From NCBI GenBank assembly GCA_900543105.1, contig UQQA01000025.1:1-22760 (forward strand): DNA of 22,760 nt. The letters are read 5' to 3'. Both the position numbers and the translations under genes were made by a program. This stretch comes from an uncultured Ruminococcus sp. GTDB taxonomy: Bacteria > Bacillota > Clostridia > Oscillospirales > Ruminococcaceae. The notes under the pieces were generated by a model. The model saw nothing but the letters and a program-made list of their open reading frames with translations, was not told where the DNA came from and did no database searches. Every line of letters starts with the position of its first letter. Positions within the stretch are counted from its first letter, which is position 1. Shown piece after piece: positions 6,122 to 15,886 of the stretch.

Positions 6122-9100
6122 ATGATAGGTAATCGTGTAAAAAAACGTGTTGATCGAATTTTGGCAGGCTTGGTGTCGGTCGCTATGACTCTTACTATGG
6201 TGCCTGAGATATGGCTGCCGATCCATGCGGAGATAGTGGGCAAAGAAATAGCAAATGCTGAAATATCAACAGATGCTACCAGTGGAGTTACGACCGCTTC
6301 AGCACCTGATGGATATGTGCCGATATCTTCAGATGATATATCATTATTCTCTTTGCAGAATAATAGCAAAAGCCAAGTATTGCTTATTGAAGATACCTAT
6401 CCGTGGCGCAGTAATGCAAATTCTATTGTTTTGGACAGCATTGGTGCAGCATACAAAAAAGTAAAGACATCTGATTTTCTGTATCAGGACTTGGGAAATT
6501 ATTCAGTAATTGTTTTTGCAAATGATCAGCAATTTTCAACGTATAACAATTACAGTTCGTTTAAAGAAAGTATTGAATCATTTGCTCAACTTGGTGGTGT
6601 AGTTGTATTCGGAGCTTGTGATGCGGGTTGGGCAGATGGAAGGTTAAGTACAGAATTGCCCGGCGGTGTGACAAAGCATTTAGATTATGATTATAATAAT
6701 TACATCGTTGATTACGATCACCCTATTGTAACTGCTGAGTTGTCCGATGGTAATTCACTTTCAGATGACTTGCTTTACAGTAATTATTGCAGTCATGACT
6801 ATTTTGACGAAGAGACATTGCCAAAGGGCAGTAATGTTATAATTCGCGGTTCTAAAAGCAATGCTCCTACTTTGGTTGAATACCCATGTGGTAAGGGCCG
6901 AATCATAGCTTCAGGATTAACATGGGAGCATAATTTTAACACCTATGATAGATTTGCCAAAAGAGTAATGGATGATCTATTTCTTTATGCATTAAGCATA
7001 GCGAATATAGATGTAAATATGCAGCCTCCGATAGCTGTTTCTGTTGATGCGCCGCAGCAATTAACATCAAACGGAAATGGGTATTCTCCCAATCCATTCA
7101 GTGTGGATGCACTTTTAAAAAATGTAAGTGATGAGTCCGTTAAAGATATAAAGGTTAGGATCGTTCTTCCTGAGGGACTACAATTGACCGATAGTGATAC
7201 TGAAATCGTTGAAATTGGAACTATGGATCCTGAAAACGAGAAAAATATTTTATGGCAGGTTAAGGCAAAGTCAATAAATAGTGCTAAAAGATATTCATAT
7301 AAGGTTATTGTAACAGCTGAAAATGGGTATGAAAAGATCGTTGAAAAAACGGTCTATGTACCAATGATTTCTCAAAATAATGACTATGCCATATTTTCCG
7401 GCAGCAATACAAATCCATTGAGCTTGTACGGTTGGAAAAGCAATTTTACAGGAAATATTTACACCGGAAACAGTTTTAATTACGGCGGTTCGGAGCTGTA
7501 CATAAACGGCAAAGTCGATGCCGTGGGAACTGTAACTGCAAATGGCTGGAAAACAGAAATTACTGAAACAAATGAGGGCATTTCTTCCATAGCAATGCCT
7601 GATTATGACGGTGTGATCAATGAAAACGCACAGCCATACGAATATTTTGAGGAAAGTCCTGCATACATAGAGGACAAGACCGTTGTAAACAGCTCAATAA
7701 AGGTAAACGGCGATGTTACGATCAGCGGTACGACCTTTGAAGGCGACTGCTACATTATCGCCGAGGGCAATATCACATATAATGTGGAAAGCTTCAATAC
7801 AACGGGACGTGTTTTTCTCTATTCCAAAAAAGGAAACATAACTATCAACGGTTCGCAGATCAATATCAACGGTGCAATGTATGCGCCTAAAGGAAATGTG
7901 ACCTTTAATACCTATGATACGACCGTAAAAGGCTTTATCTGTGCTGACAGCATAAGCTTTAACGGAAGTATTTTCAATGTTACGGGCGCAAATTTTGATA
8001 TGGTGCAGTCCCGTTCAAATGGTATCGTAAAAACATACACGACCGATGCAGACTTCAATGAGGGAACTCTTAATGGGGTCAGCCTTGCTGTGCCCGATCA
8101 GCTTATTCTTGCGGATAAGGCGGCAGGTGAAGCGACGGCAAACGAAAAGATCTTCGGTGATACCGAAAGCGGTAAGGGAGTAAAGGTCAGATATTTTTCC
8201 GATAAGACATTTCTGTCGGAAAAAGATACGGAAATAAATATAGGCTATGATCTGAGTGGCTTTGGCGACGCTGATATCAATGAAAATGCTGTTGACCTCA
8301 TTTTGGTCGTAGATGAATCGGGAAGTATGATCGGAGACAGAACGGTTTTTTCAAAAGAAGCTGCAAAAAATGTTGTATCATTAATGAAGAATAATGACAG
8401 GATCGCTGTTGTTGGATTTTCACACATGATCAATGTGTACAGCGAATTAACATCTGACAAGGAACAGCTGTATTCTGCGATAGATAGCATTAATACAAGA
8501 GGAAGATACACCTACATTTATCAGGGTATCAACAAGGCTGTAAATATGCTCTGTGCAGACTCTCCCCAAAGAAGCAAATATATCATTCTTCTTTCCGACG
8601 GAGAGGGACATAACGAATCTCTCACAATGTCGGCAGCAAGATCCGCCGGCGAAAAAGGCATAAGGATCCTTGCAATGATGATCGGCACGGGAACGCTCCA
8701 GATGCAGAATATTGCTATTCACAGCAACGGTATATATAAAAACGCTCCAACATCAGCCGACATCGGCAAGATCATGTCATATTTTGCTTCGGAGGTATTT
8801 AATGTTGCAGGAAGAAACTCAACATTCAGGACAACGATAAAGGACAAAAACAGCGTTGATATTTTATCGATCAGTCCTGCTCCGTCAGAAGTCATCGAAA
8901 ATGCTGACGGAAGCGTTACCCTTGAATGGAATTTTGACAGAATTACGATAGATGAAGCCAAAAGGATATCTATCCCATTGTCAGTGAACGCAAAGGACGG
9001 CTTTGCAGAGCTTACCGAAAATACATCATGTGTGTATTATGACCGTGAGGGAAAACCGCATATCATCTATGCAGATGATGTTACTGTTCCTGTTAGCAGA

Positions 9101-12100
9101 TACAGCGACAGCGGAAATTGGTCAGTGGTTTTTGACAGCGAAAAGGACGATATCAACTGGTCGCACATCTATTGGAACGGAAAACGCTATGGCGACGGAA
9201 AGATCACGGTTTATGCCTCCGCAAGTGCTGATGGTGTGAACTTCGGCGAAGATGTGCCTGTAAACAACTATGAGAAGCTTACGGGACTGGTCGGCAGATA
9301 TGTAAAGCTTAATGTCGATATGACGGTGTCCTCCGATGGAAGAAGCCCTGAGCTTTTTGACATCACCGTTATGTCCGACAAGGCAAAGGCACCCGGGTTC
9401 TCAAATGCCGAGCCGACCGCACAGGTCGTTTGCAAAGATACTGTAAAGGTGAATAACCCGTTAAATATCCGTGCGAATATTTCCGATGACTGTCTTAAAT
9501 CGGATATTGCGGTGGAATGGTCCTGCACAGAAGATGGCGTGACATTCGGGGACAGCACTGCATTTCTTACGAACGCAGTATTTACAAAAACGGGCAGCTA
9601 TGAGATAGTATGCACTGTGAACGACGGCGAAAAAACAGTTACTGCTGTTAAGAATATAACAGTTGAACCTGCGGACAGCTATGCTGATATTGATCCCGAC
9701 AGACAGGAATCGCCTGCGCCTGAAATAGCTGTTGATCTTCCCGAATATGCATACAGAAAACAGGTGATAAATGCAAAGATAGAAAACCTTAATGACACCG
9801 AAATATCATGGTATTCGGTAATATTCAACGGAAATACTGCAATAACGGTAGATGATGACGGAAACTTTACGCTCACGATGCCAAACTGGAACGGAACATT
9901 TTCCGTAGTTGTAAGAGCGTTTGACTGGGCAGGAAGATCCGATGTAAAGGAATTTGTTATTACGGTGGACGGAATAATCCCGTCGGTTTTTGTATCTGCT
10001 TCGTCCGAAAAGGTACTTGTAGGAGGAGAAGCAAGCTATACCGTTTCTCTGTCAAATAAAAGCAGGATCGCATCGATAAAGTACACCCTCAACGGCGAAG
10101 AAGTGTCACTTACGGCGGACGGAAAATATGTCCTTGATACAAACACTGCAGGTGAATATGAATTTACGGCGGAAGTTACAGATCATACGGGCAGAAAGTT
10201 CACCTCATCTGCAAAAATAACCGTTGAAGAGCCGATAGCTGCCGATGAGGAAGCTCCAACGGTCGATATTTCCTTTGACAAAGAAGAATTTTCAAAGGGC
10301 GATACTGTAAAAGCACAGATAACTGCGGCAGATAATGTCGGCGTTGACAAAATCGAAGCTTTTGTCAACGGAAACAAGGCGGAAATTGACGAAAATAACT
10401 GCGTTACAATAGAAAATGCCGCAGTGGGCGAGTATGTGTTCACTGCAAATGCTTATGACGAAGCAGGAAACAAGGGTACTGTGACAAAAACCATAATTGT
10501 TGCTTCGGTAGATGAAGAAGCACCGACTGTTACGATCTCGCTTGAGAAGGACACATATTTCGAGAACGATGATATCATATTCACCGTAACGGCAGAGGAC
10601 AATGTTGCAGTAACAAAGCTTGAAGTAACTGTTGACGGATCGGTCATTACAGTCGATGAAAACGGCAGATACACTATCAAAAATGCAGAGCTGAAAACAT
10701 ACGAAATAACGGCAAAGGCGTATGACGAGGCAGGAAATGAGGGTACTGCAAAGGAATCGGTCGCTGTGAATGAGTTCGTTGCTCCCGATACCGAAGCCCC
10801 TGTCGTGTCAATAAAATTTGATAAGGACACATATCTTGAACGTGACGACATTGTATTCACTGTAACGGCTGAGGACGATACTGCTGTCACAAAGCTCGAA
10901 GTGACGGTTGACGGAAAGGCTGTTGAGCTTGACGGAAACGGCAGCTACACTATCAAAAATGCAGAGCAGAAAACTTACACAGTAACAGCAAAGGCCTATG
11001 ACGAAGCAGGAAATGTCGGAGAAGCATCTGCAAATGTTCCTGTGAACGAAGCATCTGCGCCTGTGATATCGGCAGTGTTTGACAAGGAAAGCTATTCGGA
11101 GGGCGACAGCCTGACAGTCCTTGTTACTGCGGAGGGTCAGCGTGAGATAAAGGAGATCAAGGCTTATGTAAACGGTGAGGAAAAGGCTCTTGACGAGAAC
11201 GGAACTTTGGTCATTGATAAGCTTTCTCAGGGAGAATATGTTTTCCGCTTCACCGCAGAGGATATCAAGGGCTTTTCTTCCGAGTGCGAAAAGACTGTTG
11301 TTGTTCTGCCGATCGATACTGAGGACAAGCGTCTTACCGCAGAGATAGAGCCGTTTGTGGAATATGGTGAAAGTGCGCTTCTTACGGTAAAGATAACAGA
11401 TGAAATTTCCCCCGAAACGTTAAAAGCGACACTCGACGGAAAGGATATCTCGCTTTCAGATGAGCTTACCTATCAGTTCAAAGCGGAGGAGCTGTTTGAA
11501 CATAGCTTTGTTATCTCCGCAAAGACTAATGACGGCGAAGTTCTCGAAAAGAAAGTCACCGTATTTGTTATGGACAGCGTTTGTCCGACCATGACGATAA
11601 CCTACGACAAGCCCGACGGATATTACGAGGGCGATGACATCATTGCTACAATTGTTGCAGAGGACAATGTCGGAATAAAAAGAGTGGAATATACCTATGA
11701 CGGAATAGAGTACCCGATCGACAAGGACGGAAAGGTCATCATTCCCAAGATACATGTTGACAACCATGTCGTTGTTGCAAACGCATGGGACACATTCGGA
11801 AACTGCATTACCCTTACAAGTGCGTTTATCGTTGTTTATGATGAAACAACGGGAGAAACGATAATCACCAATGAGGACGAAGTCGAAAACGAGGAGCTTG
11901 TCTGCAAGCTTTACTCGCCGAAAGACGGACAGTCCGTAACTGCGCCAATATCTGTTGTAGGCACGGCTGCGGGAACAAAATTCAAGAGCTATAAGCTGGA
12001 GTATGCTCCTGTCGGCTCTAAAAACTATACCCTTATCAGAGAGGGTACGGAAGCCGTGAACGCAAACCTCCTCGGAAAGCTTGACACAACTATGCTCAAC

Positions 12101-15100
12101 AACGGTTTGTATAATATTCGCCTTACCGTTTACAGCGACACAAAGAACATTTCACTCGAAAATGTTATCTCTGTTGAGGGCAATATGAAGATAGGCAATT
12201 TCTCGCTGTCGTTCCAAGATATGGACTTCAACGTATCGGGTCTGCCGCTCACGGTGATAAGAACATACGACAGCAGAAACAGAGGTACAAACGGCGATTT
12301 CGGCTATGGCTGGAATATGTCTACAGCAGGACTCACCCTTACCGAGAGCTGCAACATGAGCCGATACTGGAAATATACCTCGTCAACAGGCTCTCTCGGA
12401 AATGTAAACTATGACATAAAGGGAACAAGGGCGCATATCGTGACCGTGAATTACGGAAACGGCAAGACGGACAAGTTCACCATGACAGTAAAGAATGTTT
12501 ATCAGTATTATTCCCCCGACTACGGCGTAAACGTAAGCTTTAAGGCTGAAAACGGCTCGAAGTCGAAGCTTGAGATAGTCGGAATGGACGAGCTTGCGCT
12601 CAACAGCGGCATGCTCCTTGACAGATATGATTTCTCCGAATTCGTCTACACAAAGTACCGCTTGACGACACAGGACGGCACAGTATATATTATCCATAAG
12701 ACAAACGGCGTTGAGTCTGTTACCGAGCCTAACGGAAGCAAGATCACTTTCTCCGCAAAGGGAATAACCCATTCCGACGGAAAGAGCATCGTCTTTGACC
12801 GTGACGACAAGGGCAGGATAAAGAGCATCGTTTCGCCGACGGATAAAAAGGTCACATACACCTATGACGAAAACGGCGACCTTGCTTCCGTGACCGATGT
12901 TTCGGGAGAAGTTACGCAGTTCATCTATGAAGATCATTACCTCACCGATATCATCGACCCGAGAGGGGTAAAGGTCTCACGAAACATTTACGATGACAGC
13001 GGCAGGCTTATCAAGACCATCGATGCAGACGGAAATGAGATAAAGTACGACCACGATGTTGACGGACGTGAGGAACGCATCACCGACCGAAACGGCAACG
13101 TGACACGCTACATTTACGATCAGTACGGCAATATCCTCAAACAGACCGACCCAATGGGAAACACCGTCCGCAATACATACGACAAAAACGGAAACCCTGC
13201 GACCAAAACGGACGCAATGGGCAATGTGACGACTTACAGCTATGACAGCACCGGAAATATGCTCACCATGACGGATGCAGAGGGACATACCGTCACTAAC
13301 GAGTACAACTCCAAGGGACAGCTCACCTCCATAAATGCAATGGGTATCACCGCAATGACGGTAGCTTACGACAGTAAGGGCAATACGACCTCCACGACCG
13401 ATGCGATGGGCAACGACATTGACTATTCCTACGACACCAAGGGCAGACTGACCTCTGTTGCCGATGAAATTGGCTCGTATATGAATATGACCTATGACAG
13501 CAACGGCAATGTCATTTCCGCAACGAACGGCGCAGGCACAACGGCACAGTTCACATACGATGCCGACGGCAACTGCACCGAAAAAACGCTGACTTACACC
13601 TCGGACGGAGCGCAGAAAACCGTTACGGAGCAGTATTTCTACGATAATTCGGGCAATCTTGTCAAGATCATCGACAGTGACGGCAATGTAACGACCACAG
13701 AATACAATTCTATGGGAAAAGTATCTTCCGCAACGGACGAAAAGGGCAGAAAAACATCTTACGATTACGACAACTTCGGAAACCTTGTGAAAATATCCTA
13801 TCCCGACGGCACAACGGAAACATTCACCTATGACCGTGAGGGAAACAACCTCACAGCAACAGACCGCCTTGGAAGAACAGTCACAATGACATACGATAAG
13901 GTCGGAAACCTGCTTTCAAAGACCTATCCTAACGGCGCACAGGTCACATATTCCTATGACAGTAACTACAACCTCGTTTCCGAAACAAGCGCAAGCGGAG
14001 GAACGACATATTATGAATACGACAAGATAGGCAGAAACACCGCAATCACCGATGCTCTCGGAAATCGCACCTCTTTTGCATACAACAGCAAATCTCAGCT
14101 TGAAAGCATGACAGATGCAAAGGGAAATGTCTATACCTACAGCTATGACGACAACGGAAACAGAATCAAGACAACATATCCTGACGGAAGTTCTGTATCA
14201 TCAACATACGATGCAAGAGGACGTGTGACATCACAGACAGATCAGCACGGCTACAAAACAAAGTATGCTTATGACGGCGGCGACAGGCTCACAAGCGTTA
14301 CAGATGCACTCGGCAATGTTACAAAATATGCTTACGATGAAGTAGGAAATATGATCTCCGTTACCGATGCAAATGGAAATGTTACACGCTATTCTTACGA
14401 TGATTTCGGACGAGTAGTTAAAACTACCAACGCTCTCGGCAATTCAGCTTACACCACCTATGACGAAAGCGGAAATGTGCTTACTTCAACCGATTTCGGC
14501 GGCAACTTGACAACCTATACCTATGACAGTCTTGACAGGGTTTCAAGTAAAACAACACCTGACGGCACGGTAAGCTATACCTATACGGCTGACGGAAAAA
14601 TATCAACCGTAACCTACAGCACAGGCACAACAACATTCACTTACAACAGCATGGACGGTTTGACAAGAGTTGACTACCCAGACGGAAACTATGTAAGCTA
14701 CAAGTATGATAAGTCGAACCGCCTTACAAAGGTTTCAACAGCATTTGGCGATACATCGTATCAATACGACACTCTTGACAGAATCACAAGAGTAATCGAC
14801 AGAAACGGTTATGCTACAGTTTACGAGTATGATGCAAACGGTAACCGTACCGCTGTCAAGTATGCTAACGGTTTGACGGTTTCTTACGAATATGACAAAT
14901 TAAATCGATTAATTTGCGAAGAAACTATTGACAACGATAGTAATATTGTGGTAAAATATGTCTATACTTTTGGCGCAAGCGGAGAGCGTTTAAAGGTTGA
15001 AGAGCTTGACAGAACTGTTGAATATACCTATGATGAACTCTATCGCCTTACTTACGAAACGATTACCAAGGGCAAAAAGGTAACTACCTACACCTATGCT

Positions 15101-15433
15101 TATGACAGCGTAAGCAACCGCACCTTGAAAACTGTAAATGGCGTTGAAACTGTTTACACTTATAATGAACTCAATCAGCTTGTATCAGAAGATAGCACTA
15201 CCTACGAATATGACAACGCAGGTAATCTTGTCCGTGTAGTTGGAGCAGGCAAAACTGCTTTGTATGTTTACAATGCAGATAATAGGCTTGTAAAGGCAAC
15301 CGTTCAGCAGGGTGATAATGTTGTTGTTGAAACCTATACCTATGATTACACAGGCGACCGCACAAGCAAGACGACAACGATAAACAATCACGTTGAAAAG
15401 GTTTATTATCTTAATGACAATTCTAACTCTTAA
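6122..15433 (+). CDS. Giant secreted Rhs/YD-repeat protein with vWA and Ig-like domains, 3103 aa, C-terminus missing
   Basis: Probable cell-surface or secreted adhesin/polymorphic-toxin carrier. Order seen: signal peptide 1-36 (basic start, hydrophobic core, ending IHA); GATase/ThuA-like fold about 80-290 with C166 in GACDAGW; CARDB-like domain about 300-420; Gly/Asn-rich beta-solenoid about 425-640; vWA about 722-890 with MIDAS D731-E-S-G-S735; discoidin-like segment about 995-1085; PKD-like about 1095-1180; at least five Ig-like domains about 1190-1920; Rhs entry region about 2020 (SFQDMDFNVSGLPLTVIRTYDSRN); then YD repeats (about 21 residues each) from about 2225 to the end. It stops at YYLNDNSNS, where Rhs cores normally continue into a DPxGxxDG-type junction and a variable toxin, so the tail appears lost. 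No LPXTG or SLH anchor is seen. ATG 6122 has AGGGGGA 5 nt upstream. Single-line GC counts are 19/60 (6481-6540) and 30/60 (9181-9240 and 13081-13140), so composition is mosaic. Confidence 0.9.
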   Translation: MIGNRVKKRVDRILAGLVSVAMTLTMVPEIWLPIHAEIVGKEIANAEISTDATSGVTTASAPDGYVPISSDDISLFSLQNNSKSQVLLIEDTYPWRSNANSIVLDSIGAAYKKVKTSDFLYQDLGNYSVIVFANDQQFSTYNNYSSFKESIESFAQLGGVVVFGACDAGWADGRLSTELPGGVTKHLDYDYNNYIVDYDHPIVTAELSDGNSLSDDLLYSNYCSHDYFDEETLPKGSNVIIRGSKSNAPTLVEYPCGKGRIIASGLTWEHNFNTYDRFAKRVMDDLFLYALSIANIDVNMQPPIAVSVDAPQQLTSNGNGYSPNPFSVDALLKNVSDESVKDIKVRIVLPEGLQLTDSDTEIVEIGTMDPENEKNILWQVKAKSINSAKRYSYKVIVTAENGYEKIVEKTVYVPMISQNNDYAIFSGSNTNPLSLYGWKSNFTGNIYTGNSFNYGGSELYINGKVDAVGTVTANGWKTEITETNEGISSIAMPDYDGVINENAQPYEYFEESPAYIEDKTVVNSSIKVNGDVTISGTTFEGDCYIIAEGNITYNVESFNTTGRVFLYSKKGNITINGSQININGAMYAPKGNVTFNTYDTTVKGFICADSISFNGSIFNVTGANFDMVQSRSNGIVKTYTTDADFNEGTLNGVSLAVPDQLILADKAAGEATANEKIFGDTESGKGVKVRYFSDKTFLSEKDTEINIGYDLSGFGDADINENAVDLILVVDESGSMIGDRTVFSKEAAKNVVSLMKNNDRIAVVGFSHMINVYSELTSDKEQLYSAIDSINTRGRYTYIYQGINKAVNMLCADSPQRSKYIILLSDGEGHNESLTMSAARSAGEKGIRILAMMIGTGTLQMQNIAIHSNGIYKNAPTSADIGKIMSYFASEVFNVAGRNSTFRTTIKDKNSVDILSISPAPSEVIENADGSVTLEWNFDRITIDEAKRISIPLSVNAKDGFAELTENTSCVYYDREGKPHIIYADDVTVPVSRYSDSGNWSVVFDSEKDDINWSHIYWNGKRYGDGKITVYASASADGVNFGEDVPVNNYEKLTGLVGRYVKLNVDMTVSSDGRSPELFDITVMSDKAKAPGFSNAEPTAQVVCKDTVKVNNPLNIRANISDDCLKSDIAVEWSCTEDGVTFGDSTAFLTNAVFTKTGSYEIVCTVNDGEKTVTAVKNITVEPADSYADIDPDRQESPAPEIAVDLPEYAYRKQVINAKIENLNDTEISWYSVIFNGNTAITVDDDGNFTLTMPNWNGTFSVVVRAFDWAGRSDVKEFVITVDGIIPSVFVSASSEKVLVGGEASYTVSLSNKSRIASIKYTLNGEEVSLTADGKYVLDTNTAGEYEFTAEVTDHTGRKFTSSAKITVEEPIAADEEAPTVDISFDKEEFSKGDTVKAQITAADNVGVDKIEAFVNGNKAEIDENNCVTIENAAVGEYVFTANAYDEAGNKGTVTKTIIVASVDEEAPTVTISLEKDTYFENDDIIFTVTAEDNVAVTKLEVTVDGSVITVDENGRYTIKNAELKTYEITAKAYDEAGNEGTAKESVAVNEFVAPDTEAPVVSIKFDKDTYLERDDIVFTVTAEDDTAVTKLEVTVDGKAVELDGNGSYTIKNAEQKTYTVTAKAYDEAGNVGEASANVPVNEASAPVISAVFDKESYSEGDSLTVLVTAEGQREIKEIKAYVNGEEKALDENGTLVIDKLSQGEYVFRFTAEDIKGFSSECEKTVVVLPIDTEDKRLTAEIEPFVEYGESALLTVKITDEISPETLKATLDGKDISLSDELTYQFKAEELFEHSFVISAKTNDGEVLEKKVTVFVMDSVCPTMTITYDKPDGYYEGDDIIATIVAEDNVGIKRVEYTYDGIEYPIDKDGKVIIPKIHVDNHVVVANAWDTFGNCITLTSAFIVVYDETTGETIITNEDEVENEELVCKLYSPKDGQSVTAPISVVGTAAGTKFKSYKLEYAPVGSKNYTLIREGTEAVNANLLGKLDTTMLNNGLYNIRLTVYSDTKNISLENVISVEGNMKIGNFSLSFQDMDFNVSGLPLTVIRTYDSRNRGTNGDFGYGWNMSTAGLTLTESCNMSRYWKYTSSTGSLGNVNYDIKGTRAHIVTVNYGNGKTDKFTMTVKNVYQYYSPDYGVNVSFKAENGSKSKLEIVGMDELALNSGMLLDRYDFSEFVYTKYRLTTQDGTVYIIHKTNGVESVTEPNGSKITFSAKGITHSDGKSIVFDRDDKGRIKSIVSPTDKKVTYTYDENGDLASVTDVSGEVTQFIYEDHYLTDIIDPRGVKVSRNIYDDSGRLIKTIDADGNEIKYDHDVDGREERITDRNGNVTRYIYDQYGNILKQTDPMGNTVRNTYDKNGNPATKTDAMGNVTTYSYDSTGNMLTMTDAEGHTVTNEYNSKGQLTSINAMGITAMTVAYDSKGNTTSTTDAMGNDIDYSYDTKGRLTSVADEIGSYMNMTYDSNGNVISATNGAGTTAQFTYDADGNCTEKTLTYTSDGAQKTVTEQYFYDNSGNLVKIIDSDGNVTTTEYNSMGKVSSATDEKGRKTSYDYDNFGNLVKISYPDGTTETFTYDREGNNLTATDRLGRTVTMTYDKVGNLLSKTYPNGAQVTYSYDSNYNLVSETSASGGTTYYEYDKIGRNTAITDALGNRTSFAYNSKSQLESMTDAKGNVYTYSYDDNGNRIKTTYPDGSSVSSTYDARGRVTSQTDQHGYKTKYAYDGGDRLTSVTDALGNVTKYAYDEVGNMISVTDANGNVTRYSYDDFGRVVKTTNALGNSAYTTYDESGNVLTSTDFGGNLTTYTYDSLDRVSSKTTPDGTVSYTYTADGKISTVTYSTGTTTFTYNSMDGLTRVDYPDGNYVSYKYDKSNRLTKVSTAFGDTSYQYDTLDRITRVIDRNGYATVYEYDANGNRTAVKYANGLTVSYEYDKLNRLICEETIDNDSNIVVKYVYTFGASGERLKVEELDRTVEYTYDELYRLTYETITKGKKVTTYTYAYDSVSNRTLKTVNGVETVYTYNELNQLVSEDSTTYEYDNAGNLVRVVGAGKTALYVYNADNRLVKATVQQGDNVVVETYTYDYTGDRTSKTTTINNHVEKVYYLNDNSNS
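10517..11068 (+). repeat. Recently duplicated Ig-like domain units (276-nt period)
   Basis: Two units, 10517-10792 and 10793-11068, encode consecutive 92-residue Ig-like domains. The stretch 10661-10702 recurs at 10937-10978 with only a few changed bases, while neighbouring Ig domains are clearly more diverged. This indicates a recent tandem duplication or gene conversion inside the Rhs gene. Confidence 0.75.
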
Positions 15434-15512
15434 TTTTGTAATAAAATTACAGATATTTACACTTTGGCTGATATTATATGAATCGTTGGATCGTAAGCCG
15501 ATGTTAATAATT

Positions 15513-15531
15513 AAGGTCACCTCAAAAAACC
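15513..15531 (+). repeat. 19-bp dispersed repeat, copy A
   Basis: AAGGTCACCTCAAAAAACC matches 22706-22724 with one mismatch, in the same orientation. It may be the end of an insertion element or a short intergenic repeat. Confidence 0.6.
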
Positions 15532-15643
15532 TCCCTCACGGCAGATTTTCTGATGAATTTATTATTCTTGTTTGAAGCAGAAAATATCGGACAACACGCT
15601 TTGAAAATATTTTTTTGATAACTCAAAAATAAAAAGTGCAGCA

Positions 15644-15687
15644 AAAAGTCTGAAACTGTCCCAAAATGTGGATAGTTTCAGACTTTT
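15644..15687. terminator. Strong hairpin terminator between Rhs and Wadjet
   Basis: AAAAGTCTGAAACT (15644-15657) pairs perfectly with AGTTTCAGACTTTT (15674-15687), extended inward by TCC/GGA after one mismatch. The arm ends in TTTT and its complement begins with AAAAA, so it could act in both directions. It would insulate the Wadjet promoter from Rhs readthrough. Confidence 0.75.
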
Positions 15688-15710
15688 GTAATATTTATGC
15701 GTAATAATTG

Positions 15711-15739
15711 TTGATTTTAACATAAATATAAGGTATAAT
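15711..15739 (+). promoter_or_regulatory. Promoter of the jetABCD operon
   Basis: -35 TTGATT (15711-15716), 17-nt spacer, -10 TATAAT (15734-15739). Transcription would start near 15746 and the leader of about 155 nt would contain the whole of palindromic element copy 2. Confidence 0.65.
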
Positions 15740-15770
15740 ACAAAATAGGATATAAGTGGTAGTAATACTA

Positions 15771-15886
15771 ATACTAAACACCAATAAAATACAGGAAAAA
15801 TCGGCGCAAAATTCATATAAATCTGTTTTCAACAGCGGTGAGTTTTTGCCGGATCTTTTGTATGGTTTTTAATTGGTGTTAAGTAT
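15771..15886 (+). repeat. Palindromic element, copy 2 (jetA leader)
   Basis: 116-bp form. Left arm ATACTAAACACCAATAAAA pairs with the right end TTTTTAATTGGTGTTAAGTAT. Interior pairs include ATACA/TGTAT, CGGC/GCCG, GCAAAA/TTTTGC and CTGTT/AACAG around TTC. The left 30 bases almost match copy 1, but the central hairpin is different and longer. The right end abuts the jetA ribosome binding site. Confidence 0.8.

Noticed and set aside
12383..12937. 184-codon open frame on the minus strand
   Set aside because: It is antisense to the Rhs entry and first YD-repeat region, whose codon bias keeps the opposite frame open; no promoter or ribosome binding site and no recognisable protein.
12840..15400. 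Periodic repeats suggesting a CRISPR array or satellite DNA
   Set aside because: The periodicity is about 63 nt, fully in frame and encodes degenerate YD repeats; no constant DNA repeat with unique spacers.
6122..15433. Diversity-generating retroelement acting on the Rhs or Ig-like region
   Set aside because: No reverse transcriptase gene and no template-like duplicate of a coding segment with adenine-specific changes is present in the window.
15393..15575. 60-codon frame overlapping the Rhs end
   Set aside because: It has no ribosome binding site, starts within the Rhs reading frame and resembles no known protein; treated as chance or remnant sequence.
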